Shown: positions 27,516 to 36,833, numbered from the stretch's first letter. The stretch: DNA of 64,000 nucleotides from an uncultured Bacteroidales bacterium (GCA_947307415.1 CAMZJA010000003.1:95042-159041); one strand, 5' to 3'. A program made the numbers and translations. The notes: generated by a model from the sequence alone, not told the origin.

Positions 27516-27537
27516 TTTTCGTATATGTTTTAAATTG

Positions 27538-27545
27538 CAAATATA
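27538..27545 (-). promoter_or_regulatory. promoter -7 box of the purH-mre operon
   Basis: Minus strand TATATTTG, matching TAnnTTTG, about 22 bases before the purH ATG at 27515. It is divergent from the recJ promoter 130 bases away. Confidence 0.5.
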
Positions 27546-27653
27546 ATAAAAAGTTAAAAAATAAGAAGGAAAAGCTAAAAGTTTTTTTGAAGTTTTATAA
27601 CTTTTTGTGTATTAGTATTTTATAAAATTATTTAATTTTTTATGAATTTTTTC

Positions 27654-27684
27654 TTGGAAAAAAGAAATGTTTTTTGTAATTTTG
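27654..27684 (+). promoter_or_regulatory. promoter of recJ
   Basis: TTG at 27654-27656 and TAATTTTG at 27677-27684, spaced 20 bases, matching the Bacteroidota -33/-7 arrangement. The G of the -7 box is 21 bases before the GTG start. Confidence 0.55.
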
Positions 27685-27705
27685 CAAGTTAAATTTTGTT
27701 TTTGA

Positions 27706-29469
27706 GTGGAAACACGTTGGATTATAGCAAAAGATGTAGATAAACAATTAGTTAAGGGCTTGTCGGAGTCGCTTGGCATCGATGAGATTTTAACTACTTT
27801 GTTGGTTCAGCGTGGTATTACCAATTACGATGAGGCGAAAAACTTCTTCCGTCCTTCTCTCGAGCATCTTCATGACCCATTCCTGATGAAGGATATGGAC
27901 AAAGCGGTCGACCGTCTTCAAAAAGCGATGAACGACGGTGAGAAAATCTTGATTTACGGCGATTATGACGTCGACGGAACAACGGCTGTCGCCTTGATTT
28001 ATACTTACTTAAAGAATTTCGTCAACAAAAAGAAAATAGAGTTCTACATCCCTGACCGTTACGACGAGGGATACGGAATTTCATATAAAGGCATCGACTA
28101 CGCCGCTGAAAACGGCTTCGGTCTCGTCATTGTGCTTGATTGCGGCATCAAGGCTGTTGAAAAGATTGAATATGCCAACGAACGAGGCGTCGACTTCATC
28201 ATCTGCGACCATCATCGTCCGGATGAAGTGATTCCAAACGCCGTAGCGGTGCTCGACTCAAAACGTCCCGATTGCCAGTATCCTTACAAGGAACTCTCAG
28301 GTTGTGGTGTTGGTTTCAAGCTCATCACAGCATTGTCGATGCGTCTCGGCAGACCAATTGAAGAAGTCTACGAACTCCTTGATTATGTTGCAGTTAGCAT
28401 CGCCGCCGATATCGTTCCTATCACTGGCGAGAACAGAGTTTTGGCATATTTCGGACTGAAACGTCTCAACAAAAACCCTCGTCCGGGCATAGAAGCGGTG
28501 TTGCGTCAAGCTAATATCGGACGCAGAAAGGATGTCCCTATAACCGAAGGCGAACCGGCCAGCGCTCTCGAAAGAGAGATGACAATTAGCGACTTGGTGT
28601 TCCTTATCGGACCACGTATCAATGCGGCCGGTCGTCTCGAGAAGGCAAGCGACTCGGTGCGACTGCTGCTCGCAACCAACTACGACCACGCCGAGAAACT
28701 CGCTGCCAGCATCAACGACCTCAACTCGAAACGTCGTGAGTTCGACAACGCCATCACCGAAGAAGCACTCCAGATGATCGACGCCGACGAGAAGCTGCGT
28801 AACGCCAAGAGCACCGTGATCTTCAATGAAAACTGGCATAAAGGCGTTATCGGTATCGTGGCGTCACGACTCACCGACTCATACTACCGCCCGACTATAG
28901 TGCTGACACGCTCAGGCAACCTCATCACAGGTTCAGCGCGTTCAATAAAGAATTTCGACATCTACGACGCCATCGACGACTGCTCCGATTTACTCGAGCA
29001 TTTCGGCGGACACAAATATGCGGCGGGATTGTCACTGAAACCTGAAAATCTTAAAGAATTCTCCGAAAGATTCGAGAAATACGTGTCGGAACACCTCGAG
29101 GAGGAAGACCTCACGCCTGAACTCAACGTCGACATCCAGATGGATTTCACCAACATCACGCCTAAGTTTGTGCGCATACTCAAGCAGTTCGCTCCGTTCG
29201 GACCAGGCAACCTCTCGCCGGTGTTCTTAACCAAAAATGTCGTCGACGCAGGTTTTTCACGTGCCGTTGGAAATCGTAAACACTTGAAACTTAGCGTTAT
29301 GCAGCAGGGCAACACCGATTTTGTTTTCTCGGGCATAGCATTCCAAAAAGGCGATTTATACGAGCGCATTCATGAAAAAGAACCTTTCACAATGTGCTAT
29401 TACATCGAAGAGAACTTCTGGCAAGGAAAGACCACTCTTCAACTCAACGTTAAAGACATCAAATTCTAA
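27706..29469 (+). CDS. recJ: single-stranded-DNA-specific exonuclease RecJ
   Basis: 587 residues; degrades single-stranded DNA 5' to 3' in recombination and mismatch or base-excision repair. DHH-family motifs are visible: DYDVDGTTA (about 87-95), LDCGIKA, CDHHRPDE (about 168-174), then the DHHA1 domain with GRLEKASDS and GSARSIKNFDIYDAI, GGHKYAAGLS (about 441), and a C-terminal OB-like domain. The start is GTG at 27706: an in-frame stop lies immediately upstream (27703-27705) and no ATG occurs before the conserved N-terminal region. Confidence 0.95.
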   Translation: METRWIIAKDVDKQLVKGLSESLGIDEILTTLLVQRGITNYDEAKNFFRPSLEHLHDPFLMKDMDKAVDRLQKAMNDGEKILIYGDYDVDGTTAVALIYTYLKNFVNKKKIEFYIPDRYDEGYGISYKGIDYAAENGFGLVIVLDCGIKAVEKIEYANERGVDFIICDHHRPDEVIPNAVAVLDSKRPDCQYPYKELSGCGVGFKLITALSMRLGRPIEEVYELLDYVAVSIAADIVPITGENRVLAYFGLKRLNKNPRPGIEAVLRQANIGRRKDVPITEGEPASALEREMTISDLVFLIGPRINAAGRLEKASDSVRLLLATNYDHAEKLAASINDLNSKRREFDNAITEEALQMIDADEKLRNAKSTVIFNENWHKGVIGIVASRLTDSYYRPTIVLTRSGNLITGSARSIKNFDIYDAIDDCSDLLEHFGGHKYAAGLSLKPENLKEFSERFEKYVSEHLEEEDLTPELNVDIQMDFTNITPKFVRILKQFAPFGPGNLSPVFLTKNVVDAGFSRAVGNRKHLKLSVMQQGNTDFVFSGIAFQKGDLYERIHEKEPFTMCYYIEENFWQGKTTLQLNVKDIKF

Positions 29470-29500
29470 TCCTCTTTTCGCAAAAACTTATTCTAAAAAA

Positions 29501-29536
29501 GATTTCTCGACTCCATTTCATTCCGCTAGAAATGAC
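29501..29536. repeat. short REP-like palindrome between recJ and the LysE gene
   Basis: GATTTCTCGACTCCATTTCA followed by TTCCGCTAGAAATGAC, related to the element at 19213-19278. It lies between two convergent genes and may serve as a terminator. Confidence 0.6.
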
Positions 29537-29540
29537 GGGA

Positions 29541-30269
29541 TTATCTGAAGAAAATCACCCTGATAATTAATGCTATTCCACAGAGAGCAAGGACGATACC
29601 CGTTCCTTGGTTGAGGAGTTTCATGCGCCGTTCGGTGAAGAAACGTTTTAGAGAATAGGATCCAACGATTTTCAAGATATCTATCGCAAAAACTGTGGCG
29701 AAAGTGCCCACGAAAAACAGCATCACATAGTATTCATTGCCGTTGTAAATCTCTGATCCTGAGACTGTTGCGACTGTAGCTGTCCAGAACACCCAGATGA
29801 ACGGGTTGAAGATGTTCATCACGAAACCTTTTGATAGATACACGTACCACCTCGGGCCGTCTTTGGCATCACGTTTGATATCAAGTTTTTCGTCGATTTT
29901 ATCAAGTTGTTGGTCTATTTTTTCAAATTTTTTCTCCATCTCGGCAAGCTGAGCGCTTTTTTTCTCAGACCGAGCCACTATTTTTTCAGGTTTACTATAA
30001 AAAGTAAAAACTCCGAATCCTATGATTATCAATCCTGCTGTGACACCTGCAAGAACCATGTTCCCGCTGTCGTCAAGGGTAAGCTGTATCGATGTCATCA
30101 TCATAAGCACGACGACAAAAATATCGCTCAACAACACTCCGGAGTCAAACAACAGCGCCGTTTTGAAGCCTTTGCTAATACTGGTTTGGATCAGCAAAAA
30201 GAATGCCGGCCCAACTCCAAAGATTGTAGCCAAGGTCAAACCCATCAATGCGCCATGAAAGAAAACCAT
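29541..30269 (-). CDS. LysE/RhtB-family amino-acid exporter
   Basis: 242 residues, inner membrane. Six predicted helices: about 7-27, 38-60, 66-88, 142-165, 175-200, 210-240, interrupted by a hydrophilic coiled-coil insertion (about 92-135, EKKSAQLAEMEKKFEKIDQQ onward) that is longer than in typical LysE proteins. The N-terminal signature GPAFFLLIQTSISKGFKTALLFDSG fits the family, whose members export basic or neutral amino acids and homoserine lactones. Substrate cannot be told from sequence. Confidence 0.87.
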   Translation of the reverse strand: MVFFHGALMGLTLATIFGVGPAFFLLIQTSISKGFKTALLFDSGVLLSDIFVVVLMMMTSIQLTLDDSGNMVLAGVTAGLIIIGFGVFTFYSKPEKIVARSEKKSAQLAEMEKKFEKIDQQLDKIDEKLDIKRDAKDGPRWYVYLSKGFVMNIFNPFIWVFWTATVATVSGSEIYNGNEYYVMLFFVGTFATVFAIDILKIVGSYSLKRFFTERRMKLLNQGTGIVLALCGIALIIRVIFFR

Positions 30270-30293
30270 ATTTACTCGTACTTTTCAAAGAGA

Positions 30294-30301
30294 CAAAGGT
30301 A
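30294..30301 (-). promoter_or_regulatory. promoter -7 box of the LysE-type gene
   Basis: Minus strand TACCTTTG, matching TAnnTTTG, 24 bases before the ATG at 30269. Confidence 0.45.
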
Positions 30302-30339
30302 CGAATATTTTTTAATATCCAGCGCTTTTTTCTTCGCAA

Positions 30340-32901
30340 TTATTTGCTCGCCACAACGACTGCCTTTTTAAATCTTTTTATATCTCCTTGAATATCAAAC
30401 ACTTCTACAAAAACCACATAGATTCCAACAGGGCTAATTCCACCGTTCTCATCTAAGCCATTCCACACAAAACTGCTTTGATTCGCTATATTCTGGCAGT
30501 TTACGAGGTTCCTGACGAGTCGTCCATTATGATCGAAAATCATGATTTTAGCTGTATATCCGCTTTCGAAATCAGCTAAATTTATTGTAGTTACGTCATC
30601 AAAACCATCGCCGTCGGGAGAAAAAACTGGTGGATTTATTTTAACACCGGCTTTTTCGCCCTCGTTTTCAACAAAAACCGAGTTTTGGTAACCAGGCGTT
30701 CCATACAAAGGAGCCGCCGCCGAGTGCCAATTTTCAGAATCGTCGAAACAAATGTACGGACTCACTCTTTCAAGCGAGACGCCTTTTGTTTCCGTCAGCA
30801 GGGGATAATGTGAATCTTCGGAATAACTCATGAAATCTATGATGTGTTTGCCAAAATATAATACGGCGGCGGCTCCACTGTTGGGATATGAAGGAAAACT
30901 TTTCATTGTGATGAAATTTTCCGTCGAACATTCGTATTGATAGCCTATTTCTTCAGGTGTCGTCGTTAACAAAAGATACGAATTCGGTAAAAGTTGACGG
31001 TTTTCAGCACAAATTTCCTTTATTGTTGTATCAGGAGGATTTGGAAATATTTGTTTTATCATTCCAAGTTTTAAATCACTGATATTCAATACTTTATCAG
31101 ATTTATTAAATATCTCGACATAATCCGAGGCGGGATTGATCGGGTTAAAAAGAATCTCATTGATGACCACATCGCCCACTAACGCATCGCTCGGGAGACC
31201 GAAAGCATAACTACAACCATCCAAGATGGGTGCTCCCGAGCAATTTGTTAAACCAAAAACTGATATTTTATAAAAAGAATGAACCAAGAAAGCCTGCGGG
31301 AAATACAGGGTTATGCTTTTAGCATCTTGTGATGGAACAACATAATATGGATGGGTATTAAATTCAACAATAGTATAATTATCAGCGTTTCCTAATGATT
31401 GCGAATCCATTTTCTGATTAAAAAACACTTTTATGCTATTTTCTGAAAGCACATCGATATAATCTATTGCCGGTGTTATGTAAACAATTCCGTCGACAGA
31501 ATTCTTCGCGCCTGGAGTTCCGCCTTTATGATCACAGCTGGCACGCCAGTTTTCAGCCGCCAAACACGGAGAGTGTGGGTCTATCTGTTCCAACGACCAT
31601 CCACCTTCAGATTTTCCGTTGTCACGATACCAAGTTTTATCAAAAAATAATTCAAAAATAAAAGTTTTATGAAACTCTAAATAAATCAAAGAACCAGTAT
31701 TTGGTATCGAAAACGATGAAAAACCCACACATTCACCGTATTCAGACAAAAATTCAATACAATCGTCCTTACATAAAATAACATATCCATCTGATTGAAT
31801 ATCAATATCTTGTGTTATCTTCTTCTCGGTATTGCCAATAACCAGAACCCAATCTTTTAAATTAATGGTGTGATTTGTGGTGTTGTATAATTCAATATAC
31901 TCACACGAAGGCAGCCCAACACTCGGCTCGGGATCAACCATTATCTCGTTTATCACGATATCATTTTCATGCACATTATAATAATTAAATGTGTGATGAA
32001 TGTTTTCGCTAATGTTTCCGGAAAAATCCTGTATCTTATTGATAGTCAAGGTGTAATATATTCCTTCTTCAATGGTTTTTGAAAACGACAGGATTAAAGA
32101 AGCATGGTTGCTTCCGTTGTATTCAGCATACATTGGTGTTCCAATATTGTTATCAAGCTGATAATTATCCGCATCAAGAGCAAAAACATTGTCAACAGGC
32201 TCACTAAAATCCAATTGGATCTTGTTATATTTCAATACTATAAGACTATGTAATTGCGGCTGCTCCGAATCCACAATAAACGGGCCGGCATAAACATCGT
32301 CGAGATAAACTTTTTTAGCGTTGCTGGCACTATATGTTACTTTAATTCCAAACTGTCCTGATGGCTCATATGTGTTATCAACACCTTGAGCTTCAAGAAT
32401 ATAGTCGTCTGATCCTGTTTTATCTACATATATCTTCCACTGTCCTTCCGCGTCTCGCGTAATCTTGAAGAAAGCGGAGAACGACGTCGCGATGAACGTG
32501 TCGGTTCCACGACAGACGCTAACGCTTGTCTCACCTTCAACACGTTGTAAATCAACGACATCATTGCTCCCCGCTTCTCCAAACCTAACAAAATACTTAT
32601 CACAAAGATAAATGTCACTGTAGTTCTTCGTTGAAGGTGAGAACGCTTCGCGAAGCCAGAAACGCCATTCAAATTCGCCGTCAGAAACACCATTTGCCAC
32701 GTCAGCATCGCAAAATAAATACGCTTCCCCGGCAGTTTCAGCATTCAGCTGCAACTGAAGATTGTCATTTATCACAAAAAAAGCTTCCGTCCCGATCCAT
32801 GCAGGATTATCAGTGAAATCTCCGTCGGAGAAGTCGTCCAAAACCTGTCCGAAACCGTAAAACGGCATTATTAATATAAGGTAGGTCAATATCTTTAACA
32901 T
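30340..32901 (-). CDS. secreted lamin-tail-domain protein with T9SS type B-like C-terminus
   Basis: 853 residues from the ATG at 32901 (MLKILTYLILIMPFYGFGQ signal peptide); an ATG four codons upstream (32913) is possible, but one at 32952 lies inside the promoter. Modules: a laminin-G/concanavalin-like N-terminal region (about 20-210), an SbsA-type Ig-like segment (about 212-310), a lamin-tail domain (about 312-400, starting DIVINEIMVDPEPSVG), a second Ig-like segment (about 480-575), a second lamin-tail domain (about 577-700, VINEILFNPINPASDYVEIF) and a C-terminal gliding-motility/FlgD-like domain (about 755-853, VFSPDGDGFDDVTTI) of the T9SS type B kind. By family a surface or secreted protein; lamin-tail domains in secreted bacterial proteins are often next to nucleases or phosphatases, none of which is fused here. 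Confidence 0.82.
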   Translation of the reverse strand: MLKILTYLILIMPFYGFGQVLDDFSDGDFTDNPAWIGTEAFFVINDNLQLQLNAETAGEAYLFCDADVANGVSDGEFEWRFWLREAFSPSTKNYSDIYLCDKYFVRFGEAGSNDVVDLQRVEGETSVSVCRGTDTFIATSFSAFFKITRDAEGQWKIYVDKTGSDDYILEAQGVDNTYEPSGQFGIKVTYSASNAKKVYLDDVYAGPFIVDSEQPQLHSLIVLKYNKIQLDFSEPVDNVFALDADNYQLDNNIGTPMYAEYNGSNHASLILSFSKTIEEGIYYTLTINKIQDFSGNISENIHHTFNYYNVHENDIVINEIMVDPEPSVGLPSCEYIELYNTTNHTINLKDWVLVIGNTEKKITQDIDIQSDGYVILCKDDCIEFLSEYGECVGFSSFSIPNTGSLIYLEFHKTFIFELFFDKTWYRDNGKSEGGWSLEQIDPHSPCLAAENWRASCDHKGGTPGAKNSVDGIVYITPAIDYIDVLSENSIKVFFNQKMDSQSLGNADNYTIVEFNTHPYYVVPSQDAKSITLYFPQAFLVHSFYKISVFGLTNCSGAPILDGCSYAFGLPSDALVGDVVINEILFNPINPASDYVEIFNKSDKVLNISDLKLGMIKQIFPNPPDTTIKEICAENRQLLPNSYLLLTTTPEEIGYQYECSTENFITMKSFPSYPNSGAAAVLYFGKHIIDFMSYSEDSHYPLLTETKGVSLERVSPYICFDDSENWHSAAAPLYGTPGYQNSVFVENEGEKAGVKINPPVFSPDGDGFDDVTTINLADFESGYTAKIMIFDHNGRLVRNLVNCQNIANQSSFVWNGLDENGGISPVGIYVVFVEVFDIQGDIKRFKKAVVVASK

Positions 32902-32949
32902 TTTTGCATCCATAGCATTAATTATTGGAGTTTTTTTCTTACTTTTGCG

Positions 32950-32957
32950 CAAAACTA
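32950..32957 (-). promoter_or_regulatory. promoter -7 box of the lamin-tail protein gene
   Basis: Minus strand TAGTTTTG, matching TAnnTTTG. Its position rules out the most distal in-frame ATG (32952) and supports 32901 or 32913 as start. Confidence 0.5.
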
Positions 32958-33058
32958 TAACATATTTTTTTAAGGTTTTTCGTTTTTAACAATTTTTAAC
33001 ATAAGCTGCGGAAAAATGGCGGAAATCTTAATAAAACATGTAATATTCAGGCATAATT

Positions 33059-33087
33059 GTTAAAAAATTTTAACATTTCGGAAGGAG
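33059..33087 (+). promoter_or_regulatory. palindrome and strong Shine-Dalgarno before asd
   Basis: A 16-base palindrome-like sequence GTTAAAAAATTTTAAC (33059-33074) precedes AAGGAG (33082-33087), which is spaced six bases from the ATG. Such a good anti-16S match is rare in this window, where nearly all genes lack one. Confidence 0.6.
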
Positions 33088-33093
33088 AAAAAA

Positions 33094-34086
33094 ATGAAAA
33101 TTGCGGTCATTGGAGCCACTGGGCTCGTCGGACAAAAAATGCTTCAGGTTTTGGCGGAACGCAACCTGCCAATCGATGAGTTGATTGTGGCGGCATCGGA
33201 GCGTTCTATTGGAAAAACTACAAATTTCAAAGGCAAACCATATACTCTGATTTCCGTTGAAGACGCTATAGAAAAACGTCCCGATATCGCGATTTTCTCA
33301 GCAGGAGCCGATGCTTCACTAAAATACGCTCCTCTTTTTGCGGCAAAAGGCACTTATGTCGTCGACAACAGCTCCGCCTGGCGCAAAAAAGAAGGGTTCC
33401 CGTTGGTGGTTCCAGAAATAAACGCCAGCGACATAACTACTGATACTCATATCATTGCAAATCCAAACTGCTCGACCATCGAGCTTGTAATGGCTCTTGC
33501 ACCAATGCACCGCCGTTACGGCATCAAACGCATTGTTGTGTCGACATATCAGTCGGTGAGCGGCAGCGGCATCAAAGGGTTAAACCAGCTGCATTTGGAG
33601 CAACGCGGAGAGAAATCAGAAAATCCTGCATATCCTCACCAGATACACGAAAACATTATCCCTCACGGAGGCAATTTCCTCGAAGACGGAAACACCACTG
33701 AAGAGGAAAAACTTATTTTCGAGACGAATAAGATCTTACATTCAAAGATAGCCGTCTCGGCAACAGTGGCACGTGTTCCTGTTTTTGGCGGACATTCAGA
33801 ATCGGTGAATGTGGAGTTTTCACAACCTTATGATTTACAAGAAATTAGGTCTATTTTAGAAAAAACTCCCGGCATTATCGTAGCCGACAACCCTAGCGAA
33901 AATCTTTATCCGACACCATTGATTGCATACGACAAAGACGAGGTGTTTGTTGGCAGAATGAGACGCGACAACAGCATCGCAAATGGTTTCAATTTCTGGG
34001 TTGTTTCAGATAACATCAGAAAAGGAGCGGCGACAAATGCAGTTCAAATCGCAGAATATTTGATTAAGCGTTTTTTCGACCTTTAG
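33094..34086 (+). CDS. asd: aspartate-semialdehyde dehydrogenase
   Basis: 330 residues; reduces beta-aspartyl phosphate to aspartate semialdehyde with NADPH, the branch point to lysine/diaminopimelate, threonine and methionine. The Rossmann loop GATGLVGQKML (about 8-18), the catalytic cysteine in NPNCSTIEL (C126) and the segments GSGIKGLNQ and HSESVNVEF (catalytic His) are present. Length is canonical. Its TAG stop is the first three bases of the 58-bp dispersed element that separates it from ribF. Confidence 0.96.
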   Translation: MKIAVIGATGLVGQKMLQVLAERNLPIDELIVAASERSIGKTTNFKGKPYTLISVEDAIEKRPDIAIFSAGADASLKYAPLFAAKGTYVVDNSSAWRKKEGFPLVVPEINASDITTDTHIIANPNCSTIELVMALAPMHRRYGIKRIVVSTYQSVSGSGIKGLNQLHLEQRGEKSENPAYPHQIHENIIPHGGNFLEDGNTTEEEKLIFETNKILHSKIAVSATVARVPVFGGHSESVNVEFSQPYDLQEIRSILEKTPGIIVADNPSENLYPTPLIAYDKDEVFVGRMRRDNSIANGFNFWVVSDNIRKGAATNAVQIAEYLIKRFFDL

Positions 34087-34141
34087 ATACTATTTTGTGA
34101 TGAAATTTCTCTATTTGTGACGAAATAAGAAAAAATTCGAC
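34084..34141 (+). repeat. 58-bp dispersed element, copy A
   Basis: Matches 50784-50841 (opposite strand) at 53 of 58 positions without gaps. It begins with the asd stop codon (TAGATACTATTTTGTGA) and contains TTTGTGAYGAAAT twice with a 20-base period. It ends 12 bases before the ribF ATG. Not related to the REP-like family. Confidence 0.85.
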
Positions 34142-34153
34142 CAAAAGATATAA

Positions 34154-35080
34154 ATGAAGATATATTACGACATAGAAAATTTTAAAAAAGTATCAAATGC
34201 TGTCGTTACCATCGGGACATTCGACGGGGTGCACGTTGGACATCAGGAGATTTTGAGAAATCTGGTGAATCGGGCTAAGGAAATCGGCGGCGAAAGTGTT
34301 GTTGTGACGTTTTATCCGCACCCTAGACAGGTTCTCAATGGCGACTCAAACATTCGTTTCATATCGACTCAAGAAGAAAAAATCCATCATCTTGAAGCAT
34401 TAGGTATTGATAATCTTATCATTATAAAATTCACAAAAGGGTTTGCAAACACCTCATCCGAAGATTTCATTAAAAACTACATAGTAAAAAATATCGCACC
34501 GGCTGTGTTGATTATAGGCTACGACCATCATTTCGGAAGTGGCAGAACCGGTGACTTCAGCATGCTCTATGATCTTGGAAATCAATATCGTTTCAAAGTT
34601 GAGAAGATTCAGGAACAAGACATTGAAAATGTAGCTGTCAGCTCCACAAAAATCCGTCATTTTTTGGAAAACGGCGACATAAAACATGCGAATATGCTGC
34701 TCGGATACGAGTTTTCATATACCGGAAAAGTCATAAAAGGTCAACAGGTTGGCCATAAAATAGGTTTCCCAACAGCTAATATTGAAGTTGCAAAAGAATT
34801 TCAACTTATTGAAAAACAAGGTGTTTATGCAACTTTTGTTGATGTCGGCGGCAAATCATATCCGGCAATGACATATATAGGCAAACGTCCGACATTGCAC
34901 GACAACCGTCCACAAAGCATCGAAAGCAACATCATAAACTTCGATGAAGACATTTATGGCAAGGAAATCAAGGTGAGATTTGTTGATTTTGTGCGTGACG
35001 ACATAAAATTTGATGATACAGAGGCTTTGAAAAATCAAATAGAAAAAGATAAATTAAATATTATAAACATTTTAAATTAA
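34154..35080 (+). CDS. ribF: bifunctional riboflavin kinase / FAD synthetase
   Basis: 308 residues, makes FMN and then FAD from riboflavin and ATP. The N-terminal nucleotidyltransferase domain has TIGTFDGVHVGHQ (19-31) and YDHHFGSGRTGD; the C-terminal flavokinase domain has GHKIGFPTANI (about 200) and the Asn/Glu region SIESNIINFDEDIYGKEI. Length and order are canonical. No FMN riboswitch-like sequence precedes it; the gap is filled by the 58-bp element. Confidence 0.95.
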   Translation: MKIYYDIENFKKVSNAVVTIGTFDGVHVGHQEILRNLVNRAKEIGGESVVVTFYPHPRQVLNGDSNIRFISTQEEKIHHLEALGIDNLIIIKFTKGFANTSSEDFIKNYIVKNIAPAVLIIGYDHHFGSGRTGDFSMLYDLGNQYRFKVEKIQEQDIENVAVSSTKIRHFLENGDIKHANMLLGYEFSYTGKVIKGQQVGHKIGFPTANIEVAKEFQLIEKQGVYATFVDVGGKSYPAMTYIGKRPTLHDNRPQSIESNIINFDEDIYGKEIKVRFVDFVRDDIKFDDTEALKNQIEKDKLNIINILN

Positions 35081-35085
35081 ATACT

Positions 35086-36825
35086 ATGAAGAAATTCCTA
35101 ACATTATTTGCAATTATCTGCCTTCTCGGGATGACGAAGGCGAGTGCATGCACCAACTTCCTTGTCACCAAGGGAGCATCAGTCGACGGCTCGACTATGA
35201 TTTCGTATGCCGCTGATTCTCATGTACTTTACGGTGAATTATATCATTATCCGGCAGCTGATTATCCGGAAGGCGCAATGCGTGACCTTTACGATTGGGA
35301 CAGTGGCCGTTACCTCGGTCAGATTCCGGAAGTGCGCCACACCTATAATGTCGTAGGCAACATGAACGAATATCAACTAGCTATCGGTGAGACCACTTAC
35401 GGCGGACTTGAGTGCCTCTGGGAAGGTGAAGGATTGATGGATTATGGCACCTTGATTTACATCTCGTTACAGCGCTGCAAGACAGCTCGCGAGGCCATCA
35501 AAAATATCGCCGAACTTACAGCAAAATATGGTTATATCAGCGAAGGCGAGTCGTTCTCAATTGCCGACACCGAAGAAGTTTGGATCATGGAAGTGATTGG
35601 AAAAGGAAAGTTTGAAAAAGGCATGGTGTGGGTGGCACGCCGCATCCCTGACGGATATGTATGCGGTCACGCCAACCAGGCACGTATCACAAAATTCCCT
35701 CTCGCAAAGAAAAACAAGACATCTGTCACGTCAAAGGATTTCAAGAAATTCATGAAAGACATGAGCATTGACTGCATTTATTCAGAAGATGTTATTTCGT
35801 TCGCAAAGAAGAACAATCTTTACGTTGGTAAAGACGAAGACTTCTCGTTCTCAGATGTTTACGCTCCCGTTGACTTCGGCGCGGCACGTGGCTGTGAAAT
35901 CCGCGTGTGGGCTATGTTCAACCAGGTTGCAGAAGGCATGGACGCTTATTGGGACTATGCCACTGGCCGCAACATCCAACGCGTAAAACCATACGTTGTT
36001 GGTGAGCCTCAGACAGTTGAGAACTTCCCGAGCAACAGAATGCCTCTTTGGGTGAAACCTAGCAAAAAAGTGTCGGTTCTCGATATGATGAGCTTCATGC
36101 GCGACCATCTCGAGGGCACAGAACTCGACATGAGCAAAGACCTCGGCGCAGGTCCATTCCACTGCCCATATCGTTGGCGTCCAATGGGTTGGGAAATCGA
36201 CGGCGTAGGTTATGTGCACGAGAGAACAACAGCCACACAGCAAACAGGCTTCTCATTCGTTTCACAGAGCAATGCCAACAGCATCCCTGAAATCGGCGGT
36301 ATCATCTGGTGGGGTGTCGACGACGCGGCAAGCACAGTATACTGCCCGATGTACACCTGCATGACAGAAATTCCGCTCTGCTATCGTGAAGGTAACGGCT
36401 CGATGATGGAATTTTCCGAGACATCAGGATTCTGGATTTTCAACCAGATGTCGAACTGGGCTTACACAAAATATGACTACATCCATCCGGAAATAGCTAA
36501 AAAACAAGCAGAATATGAAGAAGGTTGGGTAAAATCAGTGCAAAACGTCAACGCGAAAGCCGCTGAACTTTATGCCCAAGACCCGGCAAGTGCAGTGGAA
36601 TTCCTCACAAAATACTCAAACGACGAGGCTACAACACTCTGCAACGAATGGAAAGCGTTCTATCAGCAGCTCTTTGTGAAATACATGGACGGCAACGTGA
36701 AGACAGCGCGCGAAGTTCCTGAAGGTTACAAATACTATGCACCTAAAGTTGAACAGCCGAAATACAGCGAAGAGTTCTACAGAGCTATCATTAAAGAAAC
36801 AGGTGATAAGCTGAAAGCTTATTAA
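35086..36825 (+). CDS. C69-family dipeptidase, secreted
   Basis: 579 residues, N-terminal-nucleophile hydrolase of the PepD/U34 type. A signal peptide (about 1-21, ending KASA) exposes Cys22 (CTNFLVTKGASVDGSTM), which is the expected catalytic N-terminal nucleophile after cleavage. Other family features are GETTYGG, EGESFSIADTEEVWIMEVIG (about 157-176) and GHANQARI. Family members cleave dipeptides in the periplasm or outside the cell. It starts six bases after ribF but is probably not functionally tied to it. It is followed by a strong bidirectional terminator. Confidence 0.9.
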   Translation: MKKFLTLFAIICLLGMTKASACTNFLVTKGASVDGSTMISYAADSHVLYGELYHYPAADYPEGAMRDLYDWDSGRYLGQIPEVRHTYNVVGNMNEYQLAIGETTYGGLECLWEGEGLMDYGTLIYISLQRCKTAREAIKNIAELTAKYGYISEGESFSIADTEEVWIMEVIGKGKFEKGMVWVARRIPDGYVCGHANQARITKFPLAKKNKTSVTSKDFKKFMKDMSIDCIYSEDVISFAKKNNLYVGKDEDFSFSDVYAPVDFGAARGCEIRVWAMFNQVAEGMDAYWDYATGRNIQRVKPYVVGEPQTVENFPSNRMPLWVKPSKKVSVLDMMSFMRDHLEGTELDMSKDLGAGPFHCPYRWRPMGWEIDGVGYVHERTTATQQTGFSFVSQSNANSIPEIGGIIWWGVDDAASTVYCPMYTCMTEIPLCYREGNGSMMEFSETSGFWIFNQMSNWAYTKYDYIHPEIAKKQAEYEEGWVKSVQNVNAKAAELYAQDPASAVEFLTKYSNDEATTLCNEWKAFYQQLFVKYMDGNVKTAREVPEGYKYYAPKVEQPKYSEEFYRAIIKETGDKLKAY

Positions 36826-36833
36826 TGATTAAT

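Noticed and set aside
28297-28839. 180-codon open frame antisense to recJ
   Set aside because: Fully opposite conserved RecJ domains and without any family features.
34087-34153. FMN riboswitch upstream of ribF
   Set aside because: Only 67 bases, occupied by the 58-bp element, with no conserved FMN aptamer segments.
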